Below, piece by piece: positions 32,146-45,100 of a stretch of DNA of 64,000 nt (the stretch's first letter is position 1; each line of letters starts with the position of its first letter). Source of the DNA: Desarmillaria ectypa (lineage: Eukaryota; Basidiomycota; Agaricomycetes; Agaricales; Physalacriaceae). A model generated the notes under the pieces. The model searched no databases. It saw only the letters and a program-made list of their open reading frames with translations, and was not told the origin of the DNA. Position numbers and translations under genes: made by a program. The DNA lies in assembly GCA_030407005.1 (NCBI GenBank), contig JAUDYN010000006.1:434001-498000 (forward strand), written 5' to 3'.

Positions 32146-33146
32146 TGGGAACGTGGAGAATAGATGGAAGGCGGGATTTCTATGTTGAACTGCAACCGGT
32201 ACCCACAGCCTTTTAAGAAACACTTGGATGCATATCGTCATCATCATTATGCGGTATGATACCACTTGGGCGAGTCGGACGGAGGTATACAAGAACCTTC
32301 TAAGACGGTTTACTATCTCAGATTTCCAAGAGCACAACATTGGCTCGCGACCAAGTTGACATAACATCCCCACAGCAACAACTGATTGAATCTATGGATA
32401 AGTCAGAGACTAACATATGAGACGGTTGTTTCAGGGAGACTACATTCGGAGGAAATGGCACACTTGTCCCTTAGAAAAGGGCCGATCGAAGTCCTACTCA
32501 CGGGTGGAAGAAGTCGAAGAACGTGAGTCGCCGGAATGTGTAGCCTTACACCCCGACAGTAACGGGGAACTTGGTAATGTAATTTTGACGTCTTGACTGA
32601 CTGTGGTGATTCGTCAAGTTGGTCATAATCTGACCTGTTCTTCCATAACAGGTACCTGCTATATTATTGATTAAGGAGAAAGACACGAACGTTGGCGCGT
32701 GCGATTCTTGGCAGATCTCCAATGCATGAAATCTGGATTGCTTGTAAGACTGTGTCATTTCTCCTTGTCTCGGACTTCGATAGATATGATAGTATTTCCT
32801 GTAGGCGTAAATGCCTTGAGCTGAAAATGTGCGGCCCGTGTTCCACGTCTGGAAGTTCTGGGACTTCGGACAGACGCTAAATTCCCTCTGATGACGAATA
32901 ACCGAGTCCGACCGCAGGTTTGAACCCGACTTGGCAATGGGGATTAGATTACGTTTAGGGAGAAAGGTGGGGTATATGTCGAGGAAAAACCACGTATGTG
33001 CAACGGCAGAAAGTTCTTTTCTGCTCTTCTCCCCGAGATTCCTCCGTGAATCATAAGAACGCGTAAACGTGAAGATGTTTCGAACATTCATTCTTCATGA
33101 CTCAAGTTGCGTTTGTCCATCCTCCGAAGCCCACTTTCACCTTTAC

Positions 33147-33703
33147 CTACATCTTCAGTTTTCCCCCATCTGCCTGCAAACCGCTGAGCTTATTCTTCAT
33201 ATCCAATGTCGTCGGTATGCTCGCGCGGGTGAATGACGGGAGAAGAGCAAAATCTTTGACTACTGCATCGAGTTGAAGTGCCATCGTGTCGATGGGTACA
33301 AGCACGTGCCCAGAGAAGGTAGATTCTATCGACGCTAACGTCTGAGGCCACACTTCAAAGTACGCTATGAAGCCGTAGAGAAGTAGCATTAAGAGTAGCT
33401 TCAGGTTTTGCCTCAGTCGATAGAACATCACTGTAAGCATGATAGATATAAATGAAGCTGCACAGTGATGCACGCACCAATCAGTTCCCAGTAGAGCCAT
33501 GCATCAATAAAGAGAGTTATCACGGTCTCCATCGCATCAGCTGAAACCTGCGATAGATCATCTGTAGTCGAGATTTGGAACTGCAAACTTACGCACTTTC
33601 GTAATCGTGGTCGTGGCAAGATGTTTGAGTTTTGGAGACTCGGAGACGCGCGTTGTCCATGCGTTTTGTGAATACAAAAGTAGACATGAGGCTCAGAAAA
33701 CAT
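33147..33703 (-). CDS. Hypothetical ORF pair with a hydrophobic segment
   Basis: Two overlapping minus-strand frames (33147-33500 and 33428-33703) might be exons of one gene. The first contains a likely membrane helix (LKLLLMLLLYGFIAYFEVW) after a short basic stretch. A GTGCGT...CAG pair near 33446-33465 is only 20 nt apart and cannot be an intron, so the join is unclear. No family was recognised. The remaining parts of 32146-35308 hold no supportable gene. Confidence 0.25.
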
Positions 33704-35308
33704 GTAAGTGAATGACTCAATGTTTTATTCGACCTGCGACAAAAGACGGCGACTTTTCTTGATCAATATTGGCGCCGTGGAATAAATCGTAGCTAAATTG
33801 GCACTACAGATTCGTTCGGCTGCCAAAAAAAGATAGTAGTCTACCGCTTCTAATGGCAAAAGTTCTTTATTTGATGTTCACGTGAACTGGAACATCTAGG
33901 ATCTATCTGAAACTCTTGCAATTTAGACATAACCTTAGGCCCCCATCTCATCGAAAGAGATGTAACCAGATGTTACGTTACATATTTTCCCTTTATCTTT
34001 CAGGCAGGTATGTTTATCGCCAGCTATCGAGAAACCTCTCCAATATCATCTGAAGATGATGACAAGATAATGGGTCGCAGAGAGGTCCAACTGCAACCCA
34101 GCGAAAGAGCATGCCAGAAAAGTTTCTCCAAAGCCTAGCCACAGTTTTCTGACCTTGGAAGATAGATGGGAATAAAGAAGCACAAATAAGATTGATCATA
34201 GTAGGTGACCAATGACGGGGGCTTCAGCCAGAACCAGTGTCAGTGTAGAAAGCCAGATCGAAAATTGAAAATTAAGCGCGAATACTCAAGCAAGGTATGT
34301 GATCCGTGATTTTGATAAAAGCCGATGCTCCGGACTTTGCCGATCGCTGCGTCTGTTCCTCTCCACGGGTGTCCCTAACAGATCACTTAGATATACTGCA
34401 ACATTATTCCTCAACCATGACCATCATTTCGATGGAGCGGTGCCTTCGCATTATCCTTACAGAAATGAGGCAACGACAAAAGGTTGATGCCGTCTTTGAC
34501 ACTTTTACGACGCCATCGTTAATCGCCTGCTGCAACCAACCCTTTTTGCTTGCTCTCCGAGGAGTTTGAATAGAGGTCTTGAGAAGAAGGAAGGGGCCCT
34601 CGATGTGCAGGGCGATTTTATGGTGAGCATGATCGCCTCTACAGCTTCCAGGCAGGTCCACCGTACGACGTTCATCTGAAGGTGGAAACTGACTCGCTTT
34701 TATTATGATGGCAGGATCTTGGGCTACATGGGCATACTTGTACCATCAGTGGATGCGTGGCGTTGGTCATACCGAGACGGAATCTCTCAAGCGCGTGGCC
34801 CAATCAATCGGTCCTGATTGTAAGCTATTGAGCTTCTTCCTTGTCGGCTACATGCGCCCAGGATACAAACATCTTCCAGAGGAGCTTCATATCCGGATTG
34901 CTGTACCCGACTCGGATTCGGTTTTGATATCTCGGAATCATGGGCCATTTTATCTTGCCTTGTAGTCCTCGCCAATATACAATATACAAGGTCCTGAATT
35001 TTCTGATCACAGGCGTCCCTGGTGTTCTGCGTTGGAACGATCTATTACTGCTCCAAGCTCGCATCTCCAAAATCCGAACGGGGGATACGTTGATTTTCTG
35101 ACTAACGAGCATGTTTACAGATACATCTAGATGTAAATCGATAGATGTTATAGGTCCCGACGCGTGTAATTGTTCTAGCACCACCTGGTTATTCAGAAAT
35201 ATGACAAAGCGATCACCGATTTATCGGGAAATGACTGTTATCCTTCGTAAGACGTTTTAGAGCTATTCTTGCTTATAACCCAGACTAATGTATCCTCTGC
35301 AGAAAGCA
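33704..35308. other. Intergenic, nothing recognised
   Basis: Short frames on both strands (up to 119 codons at 34825-35184, minus) without conserved motifs. No repeats related to the nest were seen. Confidence 0.5.
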
Positions 35309-36095
35309 ATGTCCAAGCTGATCACATTATACGATCTCCCAACCAAAGATGCCGATGCACCCGGTTCATCGACGACGTGGCGTACGAGGTACGTCTGCAA
35401 GTTCCAGATATCTGGAACGCTGGTACTGATCAACATCCATTAGGTATTCCCTCAGCATCAAGAACCTGAAATTTCAAGTCGTCTGGGTCGAGCTTCCCGA
35501 CGTCGAGGCTCTAGCAATACGTATCGGAGCTCCCCCCACTGGTGTCAAACCCGACGGGAAATCCCCATTCTACACTGTTCCCATCATTCAGGATCCCTCT
35601 ACTGGCGCCGTGATATCAGAGTCTGCCGCCATCGCGGAGTACCTTGACAAAACCTACCCCACGTCCGGGCCGACACTCATCCCTGCAGGTACGAAGGTCC
35701 TGCAGCTCGCATTCCGTGAAGCCGTAGCAGAGAGCTTCGTTCCGACGCGTCCCTTCTTCTGGGGCGGAGAGATATTGAATGATCCAACGAGACTATACTT
35801 GCTCAAGAGGCTCGAGGGGCTGGGTGTAGTCGTGAAGGTCCCTGAGGGAGAGGAGAGGGAGAAACAGTGGGCAAAGGTGCAGGCAGGGCTAGGGAAGATC
35901 GACAAGTGGCTTCCAAAGGACGGCTTTGAATTCGTTATGGGGAGCGAACCATCTTTTGCGGATACTGTTCTGTGTGCGTTTCTGAGGTTTACGAGGGGTA
36001 TTCTTGGAAGGGATAGTCAGGAATGGAAGGATATGGCGAGTTGGCATGACGGGAGGTGGGGCAAGGTGTTGGATAGGTTTAGTCGGTATGAGTAA
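35309..36095 (+). CDS. Glutathione S-transferase, GSTFuA/etherase-like (2 exons, 243 aa)
   Basis: Exon 1 is 35309-35388 (MSKLITLYDLPTK...), the intron 35389-35443 (GTACGT...TAG), exon 2 35444-36095. The N-terminal thioredoxin-like domain shows TLYDLPTK, TTWRTRYSLSIKNL, a VPIIQD cis-Pro motif and SESAAIAEYLDKTYP, the glutathione-binding ESxAIxxYL signature. The all-helical C-terminal domain ends in MGSEPSFADTVLCAFLRFTRG. The pattern matches the fungal GSTFuA group, related to bacterial lignin beta-etherases, which binds aromatic compounds. It is probably cytosolic. A paralogue lies 885 bp downstream in the same direction with the same intron position, so the pair arose by tandem duplication. 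Confidence 0.9.
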
Positions 36096-36980
36096 AAAAG
36101 GAACCTTAACCCTAGCATCTGTTACGCCTTTCCGATTGACAACCATGTTGGCTTCAATGTGCTTGACTTTCTCGAGCCTCATTGAAGCCATTTCAACAAC
36201 ATTCTCAGTTACTATCGAATCCCTGAATCTTACAAAGCTTGGTCGGTCGGGATAGAGTGAACACTGGACACAAATTCAGCAAGCTGGGGCTGTGTCGTCA
36301 AGAGACTAAAGCCGGGGGCCGTTACTAACCGGAGCGGAGATGTGCAAAATTCAATCCTGTTTGTGCAGATAAATGCCAAGGCTCCGACGACATCTCTGGA
36401 ACGAAAAATAGATAGATAGCTCGACACCAACGATAGACAGTTTCAGCCTGTCAGGCTGCCATATATGCATGAACTGTTCACACGGCCATGGCCATTACTT
36501 TGGCGTTTTTCTTGCTCGTTGGACTAGAACCTGATTATCTTCTCTCTCTGCCAAGCCGATGCCGAGGATACATCAAAAAAGCTTTACCAATTACGAATTT
36601 TGGGCAGCTGAACATCAGAACATGCAAGTCCTTCTGATATGATGTACGTTACTTCGGCGTTGTTTTTAGCGCTTTGCTTCACACGTTTGTAACAGTGAAC
36701 CTTTCTGGATACTTGTCAGAGATATTCTTTGCAATGAACTGCGCTACACGACTGCCCAACGCCGTGACACCCGTGTGGATACGGTGATGTGAGTACGTGG
36801 CTCCCGCGACGCCCCTTCGCCTCCCGAACTACATTACAAAGATCTGAATAATTCCCTGAAAACCCGGTAAATGAATCAGACGATGAGTAAGAAGTGATTT
36901 TTTTCTCATACGTGTCGAATGGACCACTCGGCCATATAACTGACTGGCGCGTCGCGTTTCTGTAGAATCGACGCATCAAG

Positions 36981-37768
36981 ATGTCTTCGAAGCTGATCAC
37001 CTTATACGACCTTCCAACCAAGCTTTCTGATGCTCCGGGAACTCCAAACACGTGGCGAGCGAGGTACGTGTGTGTACGCGTTGCACACCGATATGCACAC
37101 TAACCCGTACGGCAATAGGTACTCCCTAAACATGAAAAAACTCCCGTACCAAACCGTTTATGTCGAACTTCCGGACATCGAAGCTCTCGCCAAACGGATC
37201 GGTGCTGCTCCTACTGGCACCAAACGCGATGGAATCACGCCCTTGTACACGATTCCCATCATCCAGGACCACGCTACGGGCGCCGTCGTATCAGAGTCTG
37301 CTGCTATCGCTGAGTATCTCGACATAACGTACCCGCCTGGACCTACCCTCATCCCTGCTGGTACGATGCCACTCCAACTCGCGTTTCGCGATGCGGTATC
37401 CGACGTCTTTGGTGCTTTTAGTGGGTTCATGATCGAAGGCATGGTGCCAAACTTGAATGACAGAACAACCGTGTATTGGAAGTCCAGGTTGGAGGAGATG
37501 GGAGTGAACTTTGATGCGCTGTTCGATGGGGACAAGGATGAGGTGTGGGAGAAAGCCCTGGCAGGCTTTGCGAAACTTGATAAGTGGTTCGAAGGGAATG
37601 AAGGGCCGTTTGTTATGGGGAGCGAGCCGTGTTTTGCGGATGCTGTTGAGGATTAATCGGACTGCTTATGGGAAGGACAGTAAGGAGTGGAAGGGTATTG
37701 TTAGTTGGAATGGAGGGAAGTGGGTGAAGTACCTGGAGAGCCTCGCGCCCTACGAAACGATTCTTTGA
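36981..37768 (+). pseudogene. Glutathione S-transferase paralogue, frameshifted
   Basis: Exon 1 36981-37063, intron 37064-37118 at the same phase as in the upstream copy, exon 2 from 37119. It has MSSKLITLYDLPTK, TLYTIPIIQD-like cis-Pro region and SESAAIAEYLDITYP. Compared with the upstream gene, 14 bp are missing after FADAV (about 37646), so the frame ends at TAA 37654-37656, while the expected C-terminus (SKEWKGIVSWNGGKW...) continues in another frame to 37768. The truncated product would have about 206 residues and lack the last C-terminal helices. It could be a pseudogene, a functional short form or a sequencing error. The adjacent region up to 36980 holds no gene. Confidence 0.8.
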
Positions 37769-37919
37769 TATGCACTTTCCTCATCTCAAGTCCAAGTTTT
37801 ACATTTGTCTCAGCCTAGATGTATGTATATATGTAATTGCTTTTGTTCGTGTGCTCCCCGGTAGATCATGACCGAACATATCCATTAGGACAGCCTTGAT
37901 GAGAACGTACTAACTGAAG

Positions 37920-39033
37920 CTAACTAAGCACTCCGGTAACATCCTTCCACTCATCCAACACTTTCACCATTTTCTCGCACTTGCTCCTTACCGCCACATC
38001 ACCACCAGGCCCAAAGACGAGGTATGTTGGCCACTCCTTGCCCTTTGCCTGACCGTCTCCCCTTACAACGTCCACAACAATTTCCACTGCCAAGTCAGCA
38101 TCACCTGTGCACCAGCCCCCCTCGAAGAGCCCCTTAGCGTGATTACGCGTATTGTTGTAATCCGGTATGAGGTTATCAAGATACAGAGGCTGGGAGAGTA
38201 TTTGCTCTGTAACGAGCGCAGCGGGCTCCACAATGAGCACACGGATACCCAGAGGCGCGACCTCGGTAGCTAAGGTTTCGCTGAAAGCTTCAGGAAATAC
38301 ATCAGCGTCGTCCTTTATCATACGGTAAAAGCATACCGCGAACAGCAGCTTTAGATGAGGAATATTGAGCTATAATTCATGCTTGTAAGCGATCCTGGTC
38401 GATGTTAAGTAGTTATATCATTGGAACATACCTGTCATCTATATCAATAATTATATCAGACTCCCTGATGAGTACAGATAAATAACTTACAGGAACTCTC
38501 TCCGGTACCCACGAAGATCGGCTACCTATTTGGACAATTGTTCCTGATCTTTGCGCTCGCATCACAGGAAGTACCGCGGTCGTCACGTTTATGACACCAA
38601 ACACATTAGTCTCGAATTGCTCTCTGAACATCTCAGACCTGCGAACATCAGCTCCGGTCGTATCGTCCCGTAAATAGCTCACCCTCCCTCTTCGAAAATG
38701 GCCTTCACACCGATCCCCGCGTTGTTAACACAGACATCGATACGACCCCATACAGCGACGGCCTTGTCGACAACAGACTTGATAGCCTTATAGCCACTCG
38801 TCACGTCTAGCTCTAAAGTTTGTATGCGATCTGTCGACGGAAAGAGCCCTTCGAGCTTGGACAGGGTACGCGCCGTGGCAATAACGCGGTCCCCGCGACC
38901 CAGAGCTGAGAGGACGAGGCGTTTACCAAGGCCAGACGATGTCCCTGACAGAAAGAGACGTTAATACTGTGTGATGAAGCCATAGATGCTGCAAACCTGT
39001 GATAAACCATACAAGAGATGATGGGGAAGGCAT
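37920..39033 (-). CDS. Short-chain dehydrogenase/reductase (6 exons incl. a 7-nt exon, 284 aa)
   Basis: Exons 38997-39033, 38683-38944, 38491-38638, 38432-38438, 38337-38369 and 37920-38287 sum to 855 nt and close in frame. Motifs of a classical [17 protein letters not shown] (TGxxxGxG nucleotide binding), [15 protein letters not shown] (NNAG), QIGSRSSW with the catalytic Ser, and YSSSK (catalytic Tyr and Lys). The Tyr motif is in frame only if the 7-nt exon ATGACAG, flanked by AG and GT, is used. A glycine-rich Rossmann start and no signal peptide suggest a cytosolic NAD(P)H-dependent oxidoreductase. The substrate is unknown. Convergent to the GST pair and 900 bp from the transporter gene. 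Confidence 0.87.
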
Positions 39034-39551
39034 TTTCAAGATCAACCTTCGTATGACTCCTGTAATATATACACTTGGCAAGTCAGATCCCAAAGCGAGT
39101 GATAGCCGTCAATATGATGAACAAGTTCTGGACTAAAACTTCCAGCCTTTTTGACAGGGATCTTCAGGAATAGCGGAGAGCCGGCCCTAGGTGGAGCACA
39201 GGCATAAGCTTTAGCCGGCTGATACAATGAACAGTACGGTACCCTCTACATCCTTATATCAGTTTTGTGAAAGCTATCTCTATGTAAGTAATGAATATTA
39301 GAATATTTGCAGATAGTAAGCACAGCCTAGAGACTAGCATAGTGGTCAGAGAACGCGTACGGCCTTCAAGCCATGAGTTTATGTCTCCTTTCGCTCATTC
39401 ATCTGGAGGCACGGAATTACGGGTTTTGAGGTCGAGTTCTAGGGCTTCGTCTAGAACTTCTACATCATGCAAGTCGAGCCCAAGTCGAGCCCAAGCGTAC
39501 ATGTTTTGTGGTAAGTAGCAAGATTATCGCTCCGGTCTGATCGATACATAT

Positions 39552-39566
39552 AACCCTAACCCTAGG
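39552..39566 (+). repeat. Short telomere-like tract
   Basis: AACCCTAACCCTA, two copies of the common fungal telomere unit, between the dehydrogenase and the transporter. It is too short to mark a fused telomere and may serve as a transcription-factor site or be chance. Confidence 0.4.
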
Positions 39567-39932
39567 CAACGAGCTACCTCTGTTTTGCTCCTACTCCTCT
39601 CCCGTCACAAGCCCGGCATGCACCTTTCTTGCTATAACATGTTGTATTCTCAAAATAAAATATCTTTCTGTAAAACACTTTTTAAGGACCTTTCCAGAGC
39701 CCCACCTGGGATATCGGCCTGATGTCGATTAATATCATAGAATTGAAGAATCCTTTCTGCTGATATATGGGCATGCAGTACCGATGGTCCGCCGATCCCA
39801 TGATAACTCATTTACCTCGTCAATCGGGACAGAGATGGCGCAGTTTCCCGAGAAATTCTCTGTTTGACGTAGCCCACTAATGGCGTAGATGAAATTTTAT
39901 TCCGAATTCCGAAGGAATACCTACATGCATAT

Positions 39933-41953
39933 CTACAACTTCCCATACAGTTGCTTCAAGACAAAATGTCGACTTGCTGACATCAAGCCTACGCTGACAA
40001 CGATAGCGCTTCCTGTGAGCAGAATGACGTTGTTTTAGTCGCCTGAATGTCATGGAAAAATCAGAGATCTACCCGCATAATACCCGACAGCTTCGAATCT
40101 TCCAGTGGCAGTGTTGATAAAACCAGAAATTGGCGGTCCTACCAAAGCACCCACAGCAAGTATACTCATCATCATACCCACTCGCCGACCCACATCAGCG
40201 GTGTCCCCGAATTCAATGATGGGGGCACACAGGAGGGAGACGAACGAGCCTGAAGTGAATCTAGTGAACCTGTTAGCTAGAGATGGTGAGTTCAAGGCAT
40301 AAAAGATGGTACCCATAGATGACAGCGATGATAATCAATGAGTTTTGGTCCTTCGCGAAAGGCCATGCGTAGGTGACAATGGCAGATGCCGCAGTGAACG
40401 GGATCATCACGTTCATGGCTCCTGGTCCCTGGTTAGAATAAAATGAACTCCAAAAGTAGACTCGACCAACCAATCCTATCTCCGAGTATCCCAGCAAAAT
40501 ATCGTCCAAAGCCTGAAGCACAATTGGCTATCGAAACCAGATAGAAAGAGAAATCCTCCGGTACTCCGACCTTCGTCGCGCTGACATCGATGTAAGTCAA
40601 AACTGGACATGGTTTAATTAGTAGTCAAGGTTCTAGGAAGCAGAGTAAGCATACCGGTGTAAATTCCGAGGAAAGACGTCAATGTCGATGCACAGTAGAG
40701 GGAGAAAGGCGCGGACTTGAATTCGTGGAAATTGAAGAGGCCTCCGTGTGCGTCGGTAGGTGGAAAACGGCGTTTAATCAACTAGGAATATCAAGGGTGA
40801 ATATGAGGTAGTCAAGAATAGATGAAGACCAACCAAATTGCCGAGGCCGAGGCCCAGCAGAAGAATGATTGCCATGATTCTCATGGTCCATTTGAACCTG
40901 CCATATGGCATTGAATGAAGCGCGACGGAAACGACCGCGTTTGGAATACACATACCCTACGATAGGCAACAAATTTCTGGTCGCAATGGGTATGACGGTC
41001 CCACCGAGAGACGATCCCACTGCCATCAGCCCCAGGGCGAACCTCAGCCTCTTCTTGAACCAATGAGAAAGCACCGCGGTAGTAGGGTTCATGATTCCTC
41101 CGCACGCCAGCTAGACATTCGGTCTGCGTCAGTACATCTACGAAGAGACGCGAGTGAATAGTACCGACTCCAACGGCGAATCCCTGGCACAGTAAGAGCT
41201 GCCAATACTCGTGACATTCGGCTACTAACAATGTTGCGACCACTAGTAGAAGGCTGCATGCGGCGAAGAGAGGGCGGAAGTATCCCAAGTCGAAGAGTCG
41301 ACCTGCGAGGAGGCCGGGCAAGAACACCAGTGAGTACTGATCAAGGGTTAAAATATAAGATGAGACGAGTACACGAGACGTAGAAGACTCTCATACTTGA
41401 ATGGAACCGATCCAGGCTCTAGAAAAGCACGGTCACTAAATGGCATACTCGGTGCAATCATGAAAAAGCTCACATGTCCGACGGAGGAGTGTCCTTCAAT
41501 ACGTTCGTTTGGTAGTACGATTGAAAAACCTGAAGAAGGTCAATATGAAGGTCAAATAAGACTGGAAGAAATTAACGCCGGACTCACGCCCCACGAATTG
41601 ACGTATCCAAACCTTTCAATATAGTCGTCGAATCAGTCCAAGAAGTGAAGTGGGTATAGACAGGGACTACACCCTAAAAGGCACTCACGTCGTAAAATTA
41701 TTGCACATCGACTGATGGAAGCGAAGGAAATATTAGTGTAGTGAAATACTGAGTTCGACGAAGCCAGACATACCCCAGCAACCACCAGCCAGGCTCGCAA
41801 ACCGCCATCGGGATAATCGTCCAAGGCATACTTGAGTTCAGAGATGGACTCTTCGGTGGGTCTCGATGCAGTGCTTTCCGAACTTTGGGTAAGCATGCTG
41901 GAAGCTGGAATGTTTTCAACGACGTCAGAGGGAGTCTTCGGTGATACAGACAT
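39933..41953 (-). CDS. MFS transporter, monocarboxylate-transporter-like (multi-exon)
   Basis: The start ATG is at 41953 (MSVSPKTPSDVVENIP, cytoplasmic Ser/Thr-rich tail) and the stop TAG at 39933-39935. Exon 1 is 41774-41953; short exons follow (GSMCNNFTTFGYVNSW, VFQSYYQTNVLKDTPPSDI, AWIGSIQ), then long ones. Conserved MCT features are DGGLRAWLVVAG at helix 1, GFAVGVG, a block MNPTTAVLSHWFKKRLRFAL (helix 4-5 loop), GLMAVGSSLGGTVIPI, DRIGAMNVMIPF-like helix 8-9 loop and a C-terminal VGALVGPPISGFINTATG. About twelve helices are expected. Introns are 45-60 nt. The family imports monocarboxylates or similar small acids at the plasma membrane; in filamentous fungi substrates are mostly unknown. 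Confidence 0.87.
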
Positions 41954-42135
41954 CGCAGCAGTGGGAAAGGAGTTGAGGTAAATTGCTGGTCAGTCTGGAT
42001 TACAAACCTCTGGGTTTTATTCCACAAGGGAACAGCTTGCCGGTCATCAGGACTATTACCGTCGGTCAAGTCAGCATACGAGGCATATACCGAGGCGGAC
42101 GTTAAAGGAGCAACAGCAGGACTTCCGGGATTCAT

Positions 42136-45100
42136 ATTGGAAGCAGGGAGGCTGTAGATGCTAATAAAGGTTCCTTATTCGTGGTGGTCACCGATAGTAT
42201 TTCCAAGTTACGATCCGGCCTTGGTTCCGCATGTCATCGAATCACTTTTACGGACAATTCGTGACCGTACCCAGGTCCTAGGTGCGAATTATCCCGTAGA
42301 AGAATATCTGTTGGTATCATTTTTAGTACAAAGACGGGATGGTGTTACGATAGGGATCTACTTTTTGGGTCTTGCTATCACTTGCCTCGGTCTGCTTTCC
42401 GGATACCCATGCTATACCCATGCTGAAGGTGGCAGTAATTGACCAGTACTTCGTGCAACGAAATTCTTTGATTACCGCACCGGAGCTGCAGGCGGCGACG
42501 TCGGTATCGCCTGAGATTCACTCTCCATCGACCAACGACACGCGGAAAAAACTAAAGAAGGCTTAGATAGAGACCACCCTACAACGAGGCCTGTAGAAAG
42601 AGAGTTCATGTTTACCACCGCTTCTGAAAATGAATAACGAATAGAAGAACCTCAATCGGACATGCCTCTGGACTGAATGGCGTCCTCCATCCGTCCGGTA
42701 ACCTTTCATGATAGCTGCAGTGTGGGAGAGTGCAAGGAAGAATTTTGTAACCGATCGTCTTGAATGCAACAGGCATGCCATTGATCAAGCACTAAGCAAA
42801 GCAGCAAAAAGTTACACTTCCGCACTAGAACGCCATCCTCCCAGTGCAGACCATTCACGGAAGCCCCTCCCTAGGAACCATCTCGGCACCTTATACTCCT
42901 TGATGAAGGGCAGAAACCAGAAGCTATTTTTTGATGTATACAACACGGATGCAGATCCGCCACACAACAGAAAACGTGCGTAATCTGTTCTATTCGACGT
43001 CCAAAAGCTACGGCATGTCATCAGCACTACGTTTGTACGTTGTCTACATGGAAAACGTACCAAAAAAGCCGGTACACTATGAGCGGTAAAGAACCCAACC
43101 TTAATAGCTTTAGTTTGAGGATGCGTTGCGATCGCTGATTCGAGGACTGCAGTACGATATGGCAAATTGGTTTCCCTCTTCTATAGGGGAACACATTTCC
43201 CGTTCCATTCTATCGAATGGATTTTGAAGAGAGCGCTTCCTGGAAATGACACCTGCTCGTGCTGGTGCAAAGCGCTAGACCTTTCCATAGATCTTCCCAA
43301 CAACGATATTAGCTAGACAAATCACCTATGAGTTCAATGCCAATGACACTGCACGAATCCGCCTACCACCAGATAGCACCTTACCATGTCATCTCCAGAG
43401 TATCCCTTCAAACGATAGCAAAGCCCCCATCCGAAGCCGACCGTCTTGCTCAAACAGAGTGCATTCCAGATTTGATATTTGCTATCAGAAACCAGCGCTA
43501 ATTCCAGACACGAATGACATTAAAAAAGGAACCGCCAGCACATCAAAACAACTGGGGAACGGTGTTCCATGATGCTGGCGATTGACTTCCTTGAACCGTT
43601 GGTGATCGGAACGCAGAAGCATGATACGCGACAAGGACGGATGTTTTATCGTTTTCCCCAGACACATTCATTCATCGTGGATGGTAGAACAGGGCTAGAT
43701 GACGAATTGCTTCTTGGATTCATCAAGGTAGGACAGAACCTGAAGGGAAAAAGATGACAACAATTTCGGAGGTCACAATGGCTGACCAACGCTCCGCCTT
43801 CTGCCATTTTCGCTCGCTCGCTTCTCTAGCCATTCTCTTCGTGGTCCACGGCCCACATATGAACGATTTCTTCCGGTATGAATCTACCCTGATCACTTGG
43901 TATTTATCCAAGGTAGCCATTCACACCCTTTGGTAACTCCAACCTGACAGACCCTCTTGCTCACGTACGATGCCAGTCTACTAATAAAATCGCATTCAAA
44001 GGGAGGGAGGAAGCAGGGGAGGCTTCAAATACTGCATCAGAGAAGGCGAGCGGATCGACCATCATCCCGGTGGGTATCAGCAGTAGCCCGGGCGAGATAG
44101 TCAAGCATTGTAGCCGAGCCGAGGATGACGGCCAAGGAGACGATCTCTATGACGAGAACGGTGAAGAAGCATATGCCGTCTGGATTTGTGCTGGTAGGGC
44201 GCTGCGGGAGGAAACCATCACTTAGCAAGCTATGGTGACATGTAACACCGGTTGGTTACTTGAAAGGTACCTGCGTGTGGCCGCGGCAGGTAATGAGCAA
44301 GGTTTCCAGCGCTGCACGACACCAGACGAGATGTCATGAGCTGCCAGCCATACCGGTGTTTGACGGCCCAGATTGATGTGTATTTCCCCCTCCCGCATTT
44401 CCGTTGGGGATATCCCGAGTATAGTATTGCCTGAAAATCGTCCGTAAGGATCGACAGGCGCCTATTCCGATTAAAAGCGTCAAATGGTATTGAGCCGACA
44501 TGGCCCCGACAACTGTGGATTCGTTGCTCCAGAACCAGTGGCCCTTGGCGAGCGTTCGATGGAAGCAGGACGAGGATACGCATCGTCCGGACGTAGAGAT
44601 AGTCCAGACCTTGCGATAGTACGCGGGGTAGGTATCAAAGTCGGATCTGCGCCTCATGCTAACCACCTGCTGCGTTCGGTTACCATGAGAACCTTCGCTT
44701 TACAGCCCATCTTTGTCGGAACTTTGCTGTATCTGCGAGACTGGCGGCCCAGGACTTCTTCGAGGAGGAGGGCATACGCGATTCCTTGAAAGAGTCCAAA
44801 ACGCCACGCTAAAAACATTCGGGCTTCTGACTAGGGAACGAGACCGGGGGGATATCCGTGTTTTTACCGCGATGCATACTGGAAATGGCATCAGCAGGTA
44901 GCAAGATGAATCATGGAAAGAAAGACGAACATGTAGTAGGAATTTTGACTCCATATCTTGGTGTGGGTCTTCCGGAGACGTAAGAGCCATGAAGACCAGT
45001 ACGTGTGCACACGACTTCGAGGATACAAATTGTCGACAGCTCTATGAGTAACTAAGATCAAGTCTAAGAAACGACGAAGCGGTTACTCACTTCTGACATT

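Noticed and set aside
39552..39566. Interstitial telomere or chromosome fusion scar
   Set aside because: Only two units; such a tract is expected by chance or as a protein-binding site.
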